DNA of 37,076 nt from Pseudobdellovibrionaceae bacterium (GTDB lineage Bacteria > Bdellovibrionota > FAC87 > UBA2466): contig JAHFAF010000014.1 in the NCBI GenBank assembly GCA_023250715.1, forward strand, positions 1 to 37,076. Reading direction: 5' to 3'. Below are positions 28,243-37,018 of the stretch, one piece after another. A program made the translations under genes and the position numbers. Position 1 is the stretch's first letter, and each line of letters opens with the position of its first letter. The notes under the pieces were generated by a model. That model did no database searches and had not been told where the DNA came from. It was given only the letters and a program-made list of their open reading frames with translations.

Positions 28243-29339
28243 AATACGTCGACGAATTTCGAGACAAAGATCGTGTAGCAGGTTTAGCTTCCACCATCGC
28301 GAGAGAGGCTCGACACCCCTGGCGCCTCATGGAAGTCTGCGGCGGGCAGACGCACTCCATTATGAAATATGGGATTGGGGAACTACTTCCCGAGAACGTG
28401 GAACTTTTGCACGGTCCTGGTTGTCCCGTTTGCGTTACTCCCATTGCCTGGATAGACAAGGCGATTGAGATTGGACAGTTACCAAACACCATTCTCGCTT
28501 CCTTCGGGGATATGTTGCGGGTTCCCGGCTCCCGCACGGATCTTTTGCAAGCAAAGGCGAAGGGGGGCGATATTCGTATCGTCTATTCTCCCTTGGATGT
28601 TTTAGCGATTGCGCAAAGTAATCCTGATATCGAAGTAGTTTTTTTCAGCGTGGGGTTTGAAACCACGGCACCCGCGACAGCAGCCCTTTTACTCCAAGCC
28701 AAATTAAAGAAAATTCCCAACCTTTCCTTGCTGGTTTGCCACGTGCTTGTCCCTCCCGCACTGAGAGCTTTATTGGATTCCGCGGATTGCCGCGTGGATG
28801 GATTCTTAGCGGCGGGCCATGTTTGTACCGTCATGGGCTATGAAGAGTATCTGCCGATTGCGGCCCGCTACCAGGTTCCCATTGTGGTCACGGGGTTTGA
28901 ACCGGTGGATATTTTGGAAGGAATTTTATCTTGTGTTCGGCAATTGGAAACTGGACGCTTTGAGGTAGAAAACCAGTATGCCCGAGCCGTACGCAAAGAG
29001 GGAAACACCCACGCTCTTTCATTAATGAAGGAGGTCTTTCAGTCCACAAACCGCTCGTGGCGGGGCATGGGCGAAATTGCGGAAAGTGGTCTTTCTCTGC
29101 AACCGGCCTACGCAATGTTCGATGCGGAAAAGCGATTCGGGCCCGTCTTGCCTTTTGACGAAGTCTCCTCGGGCTGTATCAGCGGTCTTGTTTTACAGGG
29201 AGTAAAAAAGCCGCCCGAATGCCAGGAGTTCGGGAAAAAGTGTCGCCCCGAAAATCCCCTTGGAGCGCCCATGGTTTCGACAGAAGGGGCTTGTTCCGCC
29301 TATTTCCGCTATCAAAAAAGAGAGAGTCTCCATGGATGA
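28239..29339 (+). CDS. hypD: Hydrogenase maturation protein HypD
   Basis: [64 protein letters not shown]. Confidence 0.96.
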   Translation: MKYVDEFRDKDRVAGLASTIAREARHPWRLMEVCGGQTHSIMKYGIGELLPENVELLHGPGCPVCVTPIAWIDKAIEIGQLPNTILASFGDMLRVPGSRTDLLQAKAKGGDIRIVYSPLDVLAIAQSNPDIEVVFFSVGFETTAPATAALLLQAKLKKIPNLSLLVCHVLVPPALRALLDSADCRVDGFLAAGHVCTVMGYEEYLPIAARYQVPIVVTGFEPVDILEGILSCVRQLETGRFEVENQYARAVRKEGNTHALSLMKEVFQSTNRSWRGMGEIAESGLSLQPAYAMFDAEKRFGPVLPFDEVSSGCISGLVLQGVKKPPECQEFGKKCRPENPLGAPMVSTEGACSAYFRYQKRESLHG

Positions 29340-30369
29340 ATTTCTCTGTCCCCTCCCTTTTGGTTCCCCCTCTCACATCGTCATGGGGCACGGTGCGGGC
29401 GGGCGAATGACACAAACTCTTATTCGAGAGATTTTTTTGAGAGCCCTTGGAAACCCGAACGAAGAAGGACATGACTCCGAGGTATTTTCTCCAGAATCCT
29501 CTCGCCTTGCCATTACGACGGATGGGTTTGTGGTGCGGCCATTGTTCTTTCCAGGTGGGGACATCGGTTCCTTGGCTGTTTTCGGAACGATAAACGACTT
29601 AGCCATGAGCGGAGCAGTGCCTCGTCACCTTACCGCGAGTTTTATTCTCGAAGAGGGACTTCCCCTAGAGACTTTGAGCAAAATTGTTTTTTCGATGAAG
29701 CGCGCGCTTGAAACGACGGGCGCACGTCTCATCGCCGGAGACACTAAGGTGGTCGAGAAAGGAAAAGGAGATGGGTTATATCTTTCCATGAGCGGTGTCG
29801 GCGAGATTCATCATTCTTTAAAAATCGCAGCGAGCTCAATTCAGGCGCGGGATTGCATTTTGATTACGGGGGATGTGGGACGCCATGGAATTGCCGTGAT
29901 GAACGCACGTGAGAAACTTTTTCCTGAGACTGAAATCCTTTCAGATTGCGCAGCCCTCTCGGCACCTGTTCAAGCCCTCATTCAAGCGGGCGTTGAGGTA
30001 CATTGCTTGAGAGATCTCACTCGGGGGGGATTAGCCACAGCACTTGTGGAACTGGCGGAGGCGAGCGGATATGAGTTCGCGATTGAGGAAGAAAGGATAG
30101 TAGTCGCCTCCCAGGTCCGTTCGGCTTGCGAACTCTTAGGCCTCGATCCCTGTTATGTCGCGAATGAAGGGCGCTTTATCGCTATCCTTCCCGAGCAACA
30201 AGCGGAGCAGGCTCTTTGGACTCTAAGAGAATTCGAAGTCACTCGTGGGGCGACAGTCATCGGCCGCGTGCAAAATCGTCGTACCCATTCTGTGGTGCTA
30301 AAAACCGCCTATGGAACCGAGAGAATGTTGGATCGCCTAAGCGGCGATATGCTGCCTCGGATTTGTTAA
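29332..30369 (+). CDS. hypE: Hydrogenase maturation protein HypE
   Basis: [43 protein letters not shown]-terminal PRIC. Confidence 0.96.
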   Translation: MDEFLCPLPFGSPSHIVMGHGAGGRMTQTLIREIFLRALGNPNEEGHDSEVFSPESSRLAITTDGFVVRPLFFPGGDIGSLAVFGTINDLAMSGAVPRHLTASFILEEGLPLETLSKIVFSMKRALETTGARLIAGDTKVVEKGKGDGLYLSMSGVGEIHHSLKIAASSIQARDCILITGDVGRHGIAVMNAREKLFPETEILSDCAALSAPVQALIQAGVEVHCLRDLTRGGLATALVELAEASGYEFAIEEERIVVASQVRSACELLGLDPCYVANEGRFIAILPEQQAEQALWTLREFEVTRGATVIGRVQNRRTHSVVLKTAYGTERMLDRLSGDMLPRIC

Positions 30370-30373
30370 TCCT

Positions 30374-32038
30374 TTACTTCAGCCCGAGTATATTTCCGTT
30401 TTCGTCCACCGAAATATTCCAGGCTGATGGGTTTGGCGGAAGGCCTGGCATCGTTAGAATCGTCCCACTCAATGCATAGAGGAAACCCGCCCCGGCGTAC
30501 GGTCCAATTTCTCGAATGGGAAAGATGAAATCTCTTGGACGTCCCAGAAGCTCCGGATCATGTGAAAATGAATATTGTGTCTTCGCAATACATACCGGCA
30601 AACTTCCCATTCCTAACCGAGTAAGCTCCGCCACCTGCTCCTGGGCTTTTGAGCTCAGTTCAATTCCTCTTGCCCCGTAAATTTTTACCGCCAATTTATT
30701 GAGTTTTTCTTCGATGATATCTTCGAGGTCGTAGAGGGCTCTTGCGACACTTTTCTTTTCACTGGCCTTTGCCACTGCCTCCGCCAGCGCCACGGAGCCA
30801 GCCCCACCCTCGGTAAAGCCTTTACACAGGGCAACGCCTTCGACACCGTTTTGCATTGCGATGTCACGAATAGCCTGAAGCTCTTCCTCGGTGTCGGTTG
30901 GAAATTGATTGATCGCTACCACGATCGGAACTCCAAACTGCTTCAGATTTTCAATGTGCCCGATAAGATTCACGGAGCCATTTTTCACGGCTTCTAAATC
31001 CGGCTCATTCAGATGGGCCATAAGATGCGCTGTCGAAGATTTCGTTCCGAATTTTCCGCTATGCCATTTTAGCGCGCGAACCGTGCAAACCAATACTTCG
31101 ACGTTTGGGCTCAACCCGGATTGGCGGCACTTGATATGAAAAAACTTCTCAGCTCCGCAATCCGATCCAAAACCGCTCTCGGTAACCACGTAGTCGACAA
31201 GGGTGAGAGCAAGACGATCGGCAACCACGGAACTATTCCCCTGTCCTATGTTAGCAAAAGGACCAGCATGCAAAAGCGCCGGCGTTCCCTCGATGGTTTG
31301 GACGAGATTTGGACGGAAAGCATCGCGCATGACTGCGGCAATGGCACCACTTGCGCGAATGTCCTTTGCGCTCACGGGCACGCCGTCGGGAGTTTTCCCC
31401 ACCTGGATTTTCTCGAGTCTTTGAATCAGATCTGGAAAGGATTTAGCCAGCGCAAGAATGGCCATGATTTCACTTGCCGCCGTGAGGTCGAACCCCGTTT
31501 CGCGGCGGGGCCCGTGGAAGCCTCCATCGAGTCCTACTTCGATATGGGAAAGTGCTTTATCACTGACATCCATGGCGCGTCGCCAGGAAATGGATCCCAT
31601 TTCTATCGGGGGAGTTAGCTTTCTTTTGACGTGATTATCGATCAAGGCGGCAAGAAGATTATTTGCCGCCGTCACCGCGTGAAGATCGCCCGTAAAATGT
31701 AAATTCAAATCCTCCAATGGAACCAACGATGCTTTTCCTCCCCCGGCTCCCCCACCCTTAACTCCAAATACGGGAGCCATCGAGGGCTGGCGTAAAGCCA
31801 CGATGGAGGAACGGCCCGTTTTCCACAGCCCCATCGACAAAGAAATCGAGGTCACTGTCTTTCCCTCGCCAAAGGGAGTGGGCGAGATGGCCGTGACATT
31901 GATATATTTTGCGCCTGCTCGAGGCGGAGGCAACCGAGACAAAAATTCTAGCGTGAATTTACCGCGGTGCCAGCCATACGGCTCCACAGCATCGGGGCCT
32001 AATCCAAGCTTACGAGTGAGCTCTTCAATACGAAGCAC
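30374..32038 (-). CDS. fhs: Formate-tetrahydrofolate ligase
   Basis: VTAISPTPFGEGKTVTSISLSMGL, RQPSMAPVFGVKGGGAGGGKASLVPLEDLNLHFTGDLHAVTAANNLLAALIDNH, EIGPYAGAGFLYALSGTILTMPGLPPNPSA. Confidence 0.96.
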   Translation of the reverse strand: MLRIEELTRKLGLGPDAVEPYGWHRGKFTLEFLSRLPPPRAGAKYINVTAISPTPFGEGKTVTSISLSMGLWKTGRSSIVALRQPSMAPVFGVKGGGAGGGKASLVPLEDLNLHFTGDLHAVTAANNLLAALIDNHVKRKLTPPIEMGSISWRRAMDVSDKALSHIEVGLDGGFHGPRRETGFDLTAASEIMAILALAKSFPDLIQRLEKIQVGKTPDGVPVSAKDIRASGAIAAVMRDAFRPNLVQTIEGTPALLHAGPFANIGQGNSSVVADRLALTLVDYVVTESGFGSDCGAEKFFHIKCRQSGLSPNVEVLVCTVRALKWHSGKFGTKSSTAHLMAHLNEPDLEAVKNGSVNLIGHIENLKQFGVPIVVAINQFPTDTEEELQAIRDIAMQNGVEGVALCKGFTEGGAGSVALAEAVAKASEKKSVARALYDLEDIIEEKLNKLAVKIYGARGIELSSKAQEQVAELTRLGMGSLPVCIAKTQYSFSHDPELLGRPRDFIFPIREIGPYAGAGFLYALSGTILTMPGLPPNPSAWNISVDENGNILGLK

Positions 32039-32185
32039 TGGAACCTGATTTCGTTATAATTTTTAGATTCACGGTAAGAGTATCTCAATTAGTTCCCTGG
32101 AAGTCAGCGCTTTAGGTGTTTACAGTTGCTAAGTGAAAGACCCTCCCTGACGCTTAGGCGTTTCTGGGCACGTTATGCTGAATGC

Positions 32186-32698
32186 ATGAAACACATATTT
32201 CTCTTTCACACCATTCTTTCATCAGCCACGATATTCGCTACGAACGGTTTACAATCCCATTTCGAGTGCAAAGCCCAAGGTGGCTCGGGCAATCGTCCTT
32301 ATTACTTGCAAGTGGTGGGGGACGGCACCTCTTTTAAGGACTACAGCCAAACCCCGAAGGGTCTTCTCGGGCAAAATCCGATGGGCTCGCTTGAAGAATG
32401 CCAGAGAGCCGTCGAAGCTTCAAACGCCGAGTTCGGCGTGATCTGTAGTCGCACCGGTTTGGATGGATGGAAACCCACAATTTACACGGGAACGGTTCCG
32501 GGACGACCCGACTTTGGTTATCTCGGCGGATCTTCCATCATGAAGTTCGAGGACTGTTTGAAGGCGACGAAGTATTCAAGCCAAGAAGGGGTCTGCTTCT
32601 GGGGAGGCTCCGAATGGTACGTGTCTCCCATCGACAAGGAGGGCGTGACGATGGGTCCGTATTCCTCAATCGATGAATGCGTTACTCACACTTTTTAG
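32186..32698 (+). CDS. Small exported Cys-containing protein with internal repeats, unknown function
   Basis: Signal peptide MKHIFLFHTILSSATIFA; repeated pattern SLEECQRAVEASNAEFGVIC / KFEDCLKATKYSSQEGVC / SIDEC. Confidence 0.65.
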   Translation: MKHIFLFHTILSSATIFATNGLQSHFECKAQGGSGNRPYYLQVVGDGTSFKDYSQTPKGLLGQNPMGSLEECQRAVEASNAEFGVICSRTGLDGWKPTIYTGTVPGRPDFGYLGGSSIMKFEDCLKATKYSSQEGVCFWGGSEWYVSPIDKEGVTMGPYSSIDECVTHTF

Positions 32699-32703
32699 GG
32701 TAC

Positions 32704-34299
32704 CTAAGGGAGGTTTTCTCGGAATTTGGCGGTTAAGACTTGGCGGGCACTGACGATGGTTTCTTTGGCGGCGCCGCGGGAGCTGGTGATTTGCTGTTCG
32801 ACCAGCTCGCGGCGCTTTTGCGGCAACGCATTTAAGAAAACTTTCACTGCTTCTCCATCACATGAGACCATGGCCAAGCTCAAGAGTTCGTTGTCGACGT
32901 CGTTGAATACCTTTTCCGAGATCTCCACGCCCAGCTGAGCGGCATCCTCGAGCTTGAATTTCAACTTTTTCAATTGAGGCAGCATATCGGACTGGGTCTT
33001 CTCGAGAGTTTCGACAAGCTTATCCTGCTCCTTCGACTCGCCAACCACCTGGCCCCAAAAGGCGGAGTCTTCCGAACCAAGTGCAAAAAAATGATTGGGA
33101 AGATGCCGTATCGAGCTTCTCACCTGAGCTTCAATCGAAGCGATTTCCGAAAAGGCTGATGATTTCAAAGCGGGAACATGGGAGAGAATTTCCAGTTGCT
33201 TCTCTTTCGGGAAATTATCCAAAATAGTGGCTGCCTGCCCCGGCTTCATGAATCGAAGCATAAGGCATACTGTCTTCGAATCTTCGTGTTGAGCAAGCGC
33301 GGCGAGTTGCTCGTCCGTAAGATAGGTAAGAAAGCCGAAGAGTTGCTTGTCCTGCCAATTGCTCATCTCGACGAATTCCTCGAAATTCTTCTCATGCCAG
33401 AGAATGCGATCCCGTTTTACCTCTTCACTCACCCCAGCTTGCGCCTTTGGAATCCCCAAGCCGAGTCTCTCGAGAACACTCTCGAAAGCGGGCCCTTTGA
33501 GAAAGGAATAGATCTCCAAGCGATGCTCCGGAGCCAAGCGAGAGTAATATCCCCGAAAACAGTCCCCTCGAAGTACGATTTGGCTTAAAAGCATTTTTCG
33601 AGTCTCTTCACTCTCCTGGATCGAAAAGAAGTCTTTTATTTCATTCGAGCTCTCAGGAGGAGGAGTCGGTTTCGCGATTTCGGGAGCAGGTGAAACAGCG
33701 GCGGGAATCGTTAGAAACTGTTTAGAATTACCTCGGCGGATCATTAAGAACATCAAAAGACAGGCGCTTGCGAGCCAACCGAGCCATTGATTAGTGGGAA
33801 TTTCTCGTTCCCACCACTCAGGCTTCAGCATCGTAACTTCTGTCACTCGGACCGTGCCTAACTCGGAATAATTCGTATTAATGTAAGCACCCGCAAGCGC
33901 GCGGGCCTGATTCAAGACATTTTCGGGGAGTTTATCGTCGACTTGGATCTGGACACGAATTGCTTCCAAGGTAGGAGTTTCGACAAAACGATAGACCTGC
34001 CGTTCTTCTTTCGTAGGTGAGGTGCTTTTTACTTCCGGCTCCGGGACGAATCCTGCCGTCACTTCGGCGGCAGGCCGTCTAGTTACTTCGGCATTCGATC
34101 CGACCGTCGTTTCCGCTTCGAACATTTTCTTTGAGGAATGGGTACTGACTTCAACGTTTACCTGAACAAGATATTGATTCTTGCGAATGATACGAGAGAG
34201 ACTGCTCTCTAAGTCCGCCTTTACTTTGGTCTCAACGAGATAAGGATCCCCGCTCGTCGCAAAAGCTAGGGAAGAGAAGAGAAGGAAGAGCGCCTTCAT
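32704..34299 (-). CDS. FliF (RBM3/YscJ_FliF_C-like)-TM-FliG-like chimeric membrane protein
   Basis: Signal peptide MKALFLLFSSLAFA; FliF-like VKADLESSLSRIIRKNQYLVQVNVEV and EAIRVQIQVDDKL...ALAGAYINTNYSELGTVRVTEVTM; TM WLGWLASACLLMFLMIRR; FliG-like LAALAQHEDSKTVCLMLRFMKPGQAATILDNFPKEKQLEILSHV and VFNDVDNELLSLAMVSCDGEAVKVFLNALPQKRRELVEQQI. Confidence 0.7.
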   Translation of the reverse strand: MKALFLLFSSLAFATSGDPYLVETKVKADLESSLSRIIRKNQYLVQVNVEVSTHSSKKMFEAETTVGSNAEVTRRPAAEVTAGFVPEPEVKSTSPTKEERQVYRFVETPTLEAIRVQIQVDDKLPENVLNQARALAGAYINTNYSELGTVRVTEVTMLKPEWWEREIPTNQWLGWLASACLLMFLMIRRGNSKQFLTIPAAVSPAPEIAKPTPPPESSNEIKDFFSIQESEETRKMLLSQIVLRGDCFRGYYSRLAPEHRLEIYSFLKGPAFESVLERLGLGIPKAQAGVSEEVKRDRILWHEKNFEEFVEMSNWQDKQLFGFLTYLTDEQLAALAQHEDSKTVCLMLRFMKPGQAATILDNFPKEKQLEILSHVPALKSSAFSEIASIEAQVRSSIRHLPNHFFALGSEDSAFWGQVVGESKEQDKLVETLEKTQSDMLPQLKKLKFKLEDAAQLGVEISEKVFNDVDNELLSLAMVSCDGEAVKVFLNALPQKRRELVEQQITSSRGAAKETIVSARQVLTAKFRENLP

Positions 34300-34916
34300 T
34301 TCACCTTCTCCAATAGCCGCTTCACTTGTTTGTCTTGCTCCGACAAGGAGTAGGCCTTTTCCCACGCGTTTTTCGCCAGGTCTTTAAAGCCTTGCACGTA
34401 GAAAAGCGTTCCTTTCATCACCCAACCACGGGTGAGCTTCGGGTTTCGCTTCAATAACTCATCCACTTTAACGGTCGCCGTAAAGTAATCCCCTCGATTG
34501 AAAAGATGATTCGCTTCCAGGATTAGCCGATCGGAATCGTCATATTGAGCCACTCCTAACGGCTCTTCCGGAGGAAGAGAGGCCGCCCTTCTATCCGCCT
34601 TTTCAAGCTCCGCGGTGGCGATGGAATTGGGAGTGGGCGTCGGGCTTGCTTCCACGACAGGAGGGACGGGATTTGTCGGCGCCATGCTAGTTTCCGGAAC
34701 GACTGATGGGTTCGGAGTCGGTGGCGGGGGCCTAAGATCTGCGACCGGAATTTGAATCCGATAGCTTTTCGGGCGTTCTTCGGAGCCAGGATCGAAAACG
34801 ATGGTCTTTTCTCCCGTTGGCGTCACGATCGCCAAAGCATCGGGAGGTGTTTTCATACGAAATTCCTCCGCCTGTAATGCGGGGGTAAGGAGCAAAATGA
34901 GGATCGAAAATTTCAT
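34296..34916 (-). CDS. Exported Pro-rich protein with C-terminal TPR-like repeats
   Basis: Signal peptide MKFSILILLLTPALQA; PPPPTPNPSVVPETSMAPTNPVPPVVEASPTPTP linker; LILEANHLFNRGDYFTATVKVDELLKRNPKLTRGWVMKGTLFYVQGFKDLAKNAWEKAYSL TPR pattern. 4-bp overlap with the downstream gene. Confidence 0.7.
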   Translation of the reverse strand: MKFSILILLLTPALQAEEFRMKTPPDALAIVTPTGEKTIVFDPGSEERPKSYRIQIPVADLRPPPPTPNPSVVPETSMAPTNPVPPVVEASPTPTPNSIATAELEKADRRAASLPPEEPLGVAQYDDSDRLILEANHLFNRGDYFTATVKVDELLKRNPKLTRGWVMKGTLFYVQGFKDLAKNAWEKAYSLSEQDKQVKRLLEKVK

Positions 34917-34920
34917 TTTC

Positions 34921-35862
34921 CTAACGTCCAAAGGCAATCCCCACGTGGAAACCGGCATAAGAAGGAATTGCTGGCTTCGTGGAACCCGAGCTCACGACAT
35001 AATTTCCTTCGACTCCAAAGACAGCCCACGATCCCCAAAAGATCTCAAATGAAATTCTGGTGTCGAGCCCCTTAAATCCGCCGACAAATCCGTATCCAAG
35101 TCCTGGCATGAGCGCATAGGACATTCCGGAATTTCCAAAATGTCCTCGAAAAGAGATTGTTGGAACCACATAGATTAAGGTGCCTAGGGTGGAGGAAATG
35201 ACAGCACCCGTAGTAAGGCCCGCTTTTGCAAAACCCACTTCTTCTAAGAGGGAGGCATTTCCGCAGGGAGTAAAATCTTGAGGGCCTGAATTCGGAAGGA
35301 CCATTCCCGCCCCGAAAGTCAGAAGAATTTGCGCGGAAGAATCCGAAAGATTTAACGCCGGAACGGAGAAACGCTCCACCCCCAGCATGTCCCCACTCTG
35401 GGCATCGAGGAGTTGTCCTTGGGCCTCCATCCGAAGTTTCGTTCGATATAAATCGATGATGAGAAAAGCCTGAACGGGCTGCTTGCCGGCGACTCGCTTG
35501 AGAGTCTCCGCATCAGCAACACCAGCGCTCACAATCACCTTGTCGTCCTTCACGGTAACGTAGGGATTTCTGCATTCCATGCAGGTCTGCACTTTGTTGA
35601 TCCCCCGATCGGAGAGACCTTTTCTGAGCTCCGTTTCAAAATAGCGAGAGTGCTCCGGATCGAGCGGGCCGCTTAAATTAATGGCGAATATGGATAGGCT
35701 TTCTGGCTTGATGCCGTCGATCCAAGAAGCCATCTGCTCACCCAAATAGTGCATCGCCACGAGCTCGGCCTCTTCCGGCGCTTTCCCAAAGGCAGACGAC
35801 GCAAAGGTGAGGAAAAAACTCAGCGCCACCACCGCAAAAATGAGAGGACGGAAACCCTTCAC
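34921..35862 (-). CDS. Exported CsgG/FlgO-like N-terminal domain protein with probable outer-membrane-type C-terminus
   Basis: Signal peptide; RYFETELRKGLSDRGINKVQT...ADAETLKRVAGKQPVQAFLIIDLYRTKLRMEAQGQLLDAQSGDML resembles the CsgG/FlgO alpha-beta fold; Gly/aromatic-rich C-terminus ending AGFHVGIAFGR. Confidence 0.5.
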   Translation of the reverse strand: MKGFRPLIFAVVALSFFLTFASSAFGKAPEEAELVAMHYLGEQMASWIDGIKPESLSIFAINLSGPLDPEHSRYFETELRKGLSDRGINKVQTCMECRNPYVTVKDDKVIVSAGVADAETLKRVAGKQPVQAFLIIDLYRTKLRMEAQGQLLDAQSGDMLGVERFSVPALNLSDSSAQILLTFGAGMVLPNSGPQDFTPCGNASLLEEVGFAKAGLTTGAVISSTLGTLIYVVPTISFRGHFGNSGMSYALMPGLGYGFVGGFKGLDTRISFEIFWGSWAVFGVEGNYVVSSGSTKPAIPSYAGFHVGIAFGR

Positions 35863-36045
35863 AATAATACCGCACCGTTTAAATGGAGATCAGTCTCCGA
35901 AGGTCTTATCGGTCGAAAGGTTGCTTTAGGTTAGAAGTACTTAACACTTCTAGTCATAAGAATTTTCTGGACTGAGCAAAGGCCAGAAAGGAGAATCTAG
36001 CCTTCAAATCTTTATATTCTTTTTTGCCAAAATTAAGGAGCCTTC

Positions 36046-36957
36046 ATGAAAACACTCAATGGTGTTCTTGCATTAGGAGTATTTCTTCTTGCGGGGTGCG
36101 GTGGAAGCAGCAGCACCCAGAAGCCCACGGCAGCGGAAGGGGAAATCAGTTCGACCTCCGCCGCCACATTCAAAAGCAGTTCGGGCGATCAGGTCATCTC
36201 TACAGCCCAGCCGAAACCGGATGCGGGCACTTTGGGAGCTAATCCTTCTTCCACTCGAAGATCTTCTCCCCTCATGCTGATTCCGGAATACCGAAATATC
36301 GCCCGTTTCTTCCGCACGGACGATTGCGAGCCCACGAAAAGCAGCACCACAGACGCGGACAGCGACGGAATACCCGCAGAAGCTACCTGGACCTTCTCCT
36401 GCGACACAACTACCGGAGGCGGATTCACGTTAACCGCATCCGGTTCCATCGCCATTAAGGACGGAGATGATGCCGACAAGAAGTCCGGCTTCACTTTCAA
36501 GATCAATAATGTGAGTTTCCACATCACGGGCTCCATTGCTGGAAAGTCTTACGATATTACCGCCACCATTACCGGAGACTTTGCGGTCACGGTATCCAGC
36601 ACAACCATTACGTCGAGTGGCAATGTCCAGGTTTCGGTTTCGTCGGATGGAAAAACCACTTCGTTCGGATACTGGGGCGATGTCACCGCGACGGGCACTA
36701 GCGCGGAAGATCCCTTCGCGGCCGGCACGATCACATTGGACAACTGGTATCGGTTCGAGCTTGAGAGCACCAAGTATGTGCTCCACATCACCTCGACCGA
36801 CCTCACGTACGGCTCTTGCACACGCGAAGACGGCCGGACTGAAGTTAGTCTGAACGGCGGAAAGCTCACGATCGTCGATGGTAAGCCGAACACGCTGACG
36901 GTGACTTTCAATGCCGCTTGCACCGCCACGTGGACTTATAACGGCGAGACCCTTTAA
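36046..36957 (+). CDS. Lipoprotein of unknown function
   Basis: Lipobox LLAGC in MKTLNGVLALGVFLLAGCGGSSS; AAGGAG RBS upstream; Thr/Ser-rich beta-type sequence. Confidence 0.75.
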   Translation: MKTLNGVLALGVFLLAGCGGSSSTQKPTAAEGEISSTSAATFKSSSGDQVISTAQPKPDAGTLGANPSSTRRSSPLMLIPEYRNIARFFRTDDCEPTKSSTTDADSDGIPAEATWTFSCDTTTGGGFTLTASGSIAIKDGDDADKKSGFTFKINNVSFHITGSIAGKSYDITATITGDFAVTVSSTTITSSGNVQVSVSSDGKTTSFGYWGDVTATGTSAEDPFAAGTITLDNWYRFELESTKYVLHITSTDLTYGSCTREDGRTEVSLNGGKLTIVDGKPNTLTVTFNAACTATWTYNGETL

Positions 36958-36983
36958 TTCGTTAGAGGGGCCCTTATTCTTTC

Positions 36984-37018
36984 AAACCCGCGCCGGGATT
37001 CCTGGTGCGGGTTTTTTT
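36984..37018 (+). terminator. Rho-independent terminator after the lipoprotein gene
   Basis: AAACCCGCgCC-gggattcct-GGtGCGGGTTT followed by TTTT, about 27 bp after the stop codon. Confidence 0.85.

Noticed and set aside
31121-31618. 165-aa plus-strand ORF opposite fhs
   Set aside because: fhs is unambiguous; the opposite ORF is a shadow.
32696-32711. TTAGGGTACCTAA near-palindrome at the convergent stop codons, similar to GGTACCTAA in the 38-bp repeat
   Set aside because: GGGTACCTAA also occurs inside a coding region near 353 and GGGTACC near 15427, so the resemblance is probably chance.
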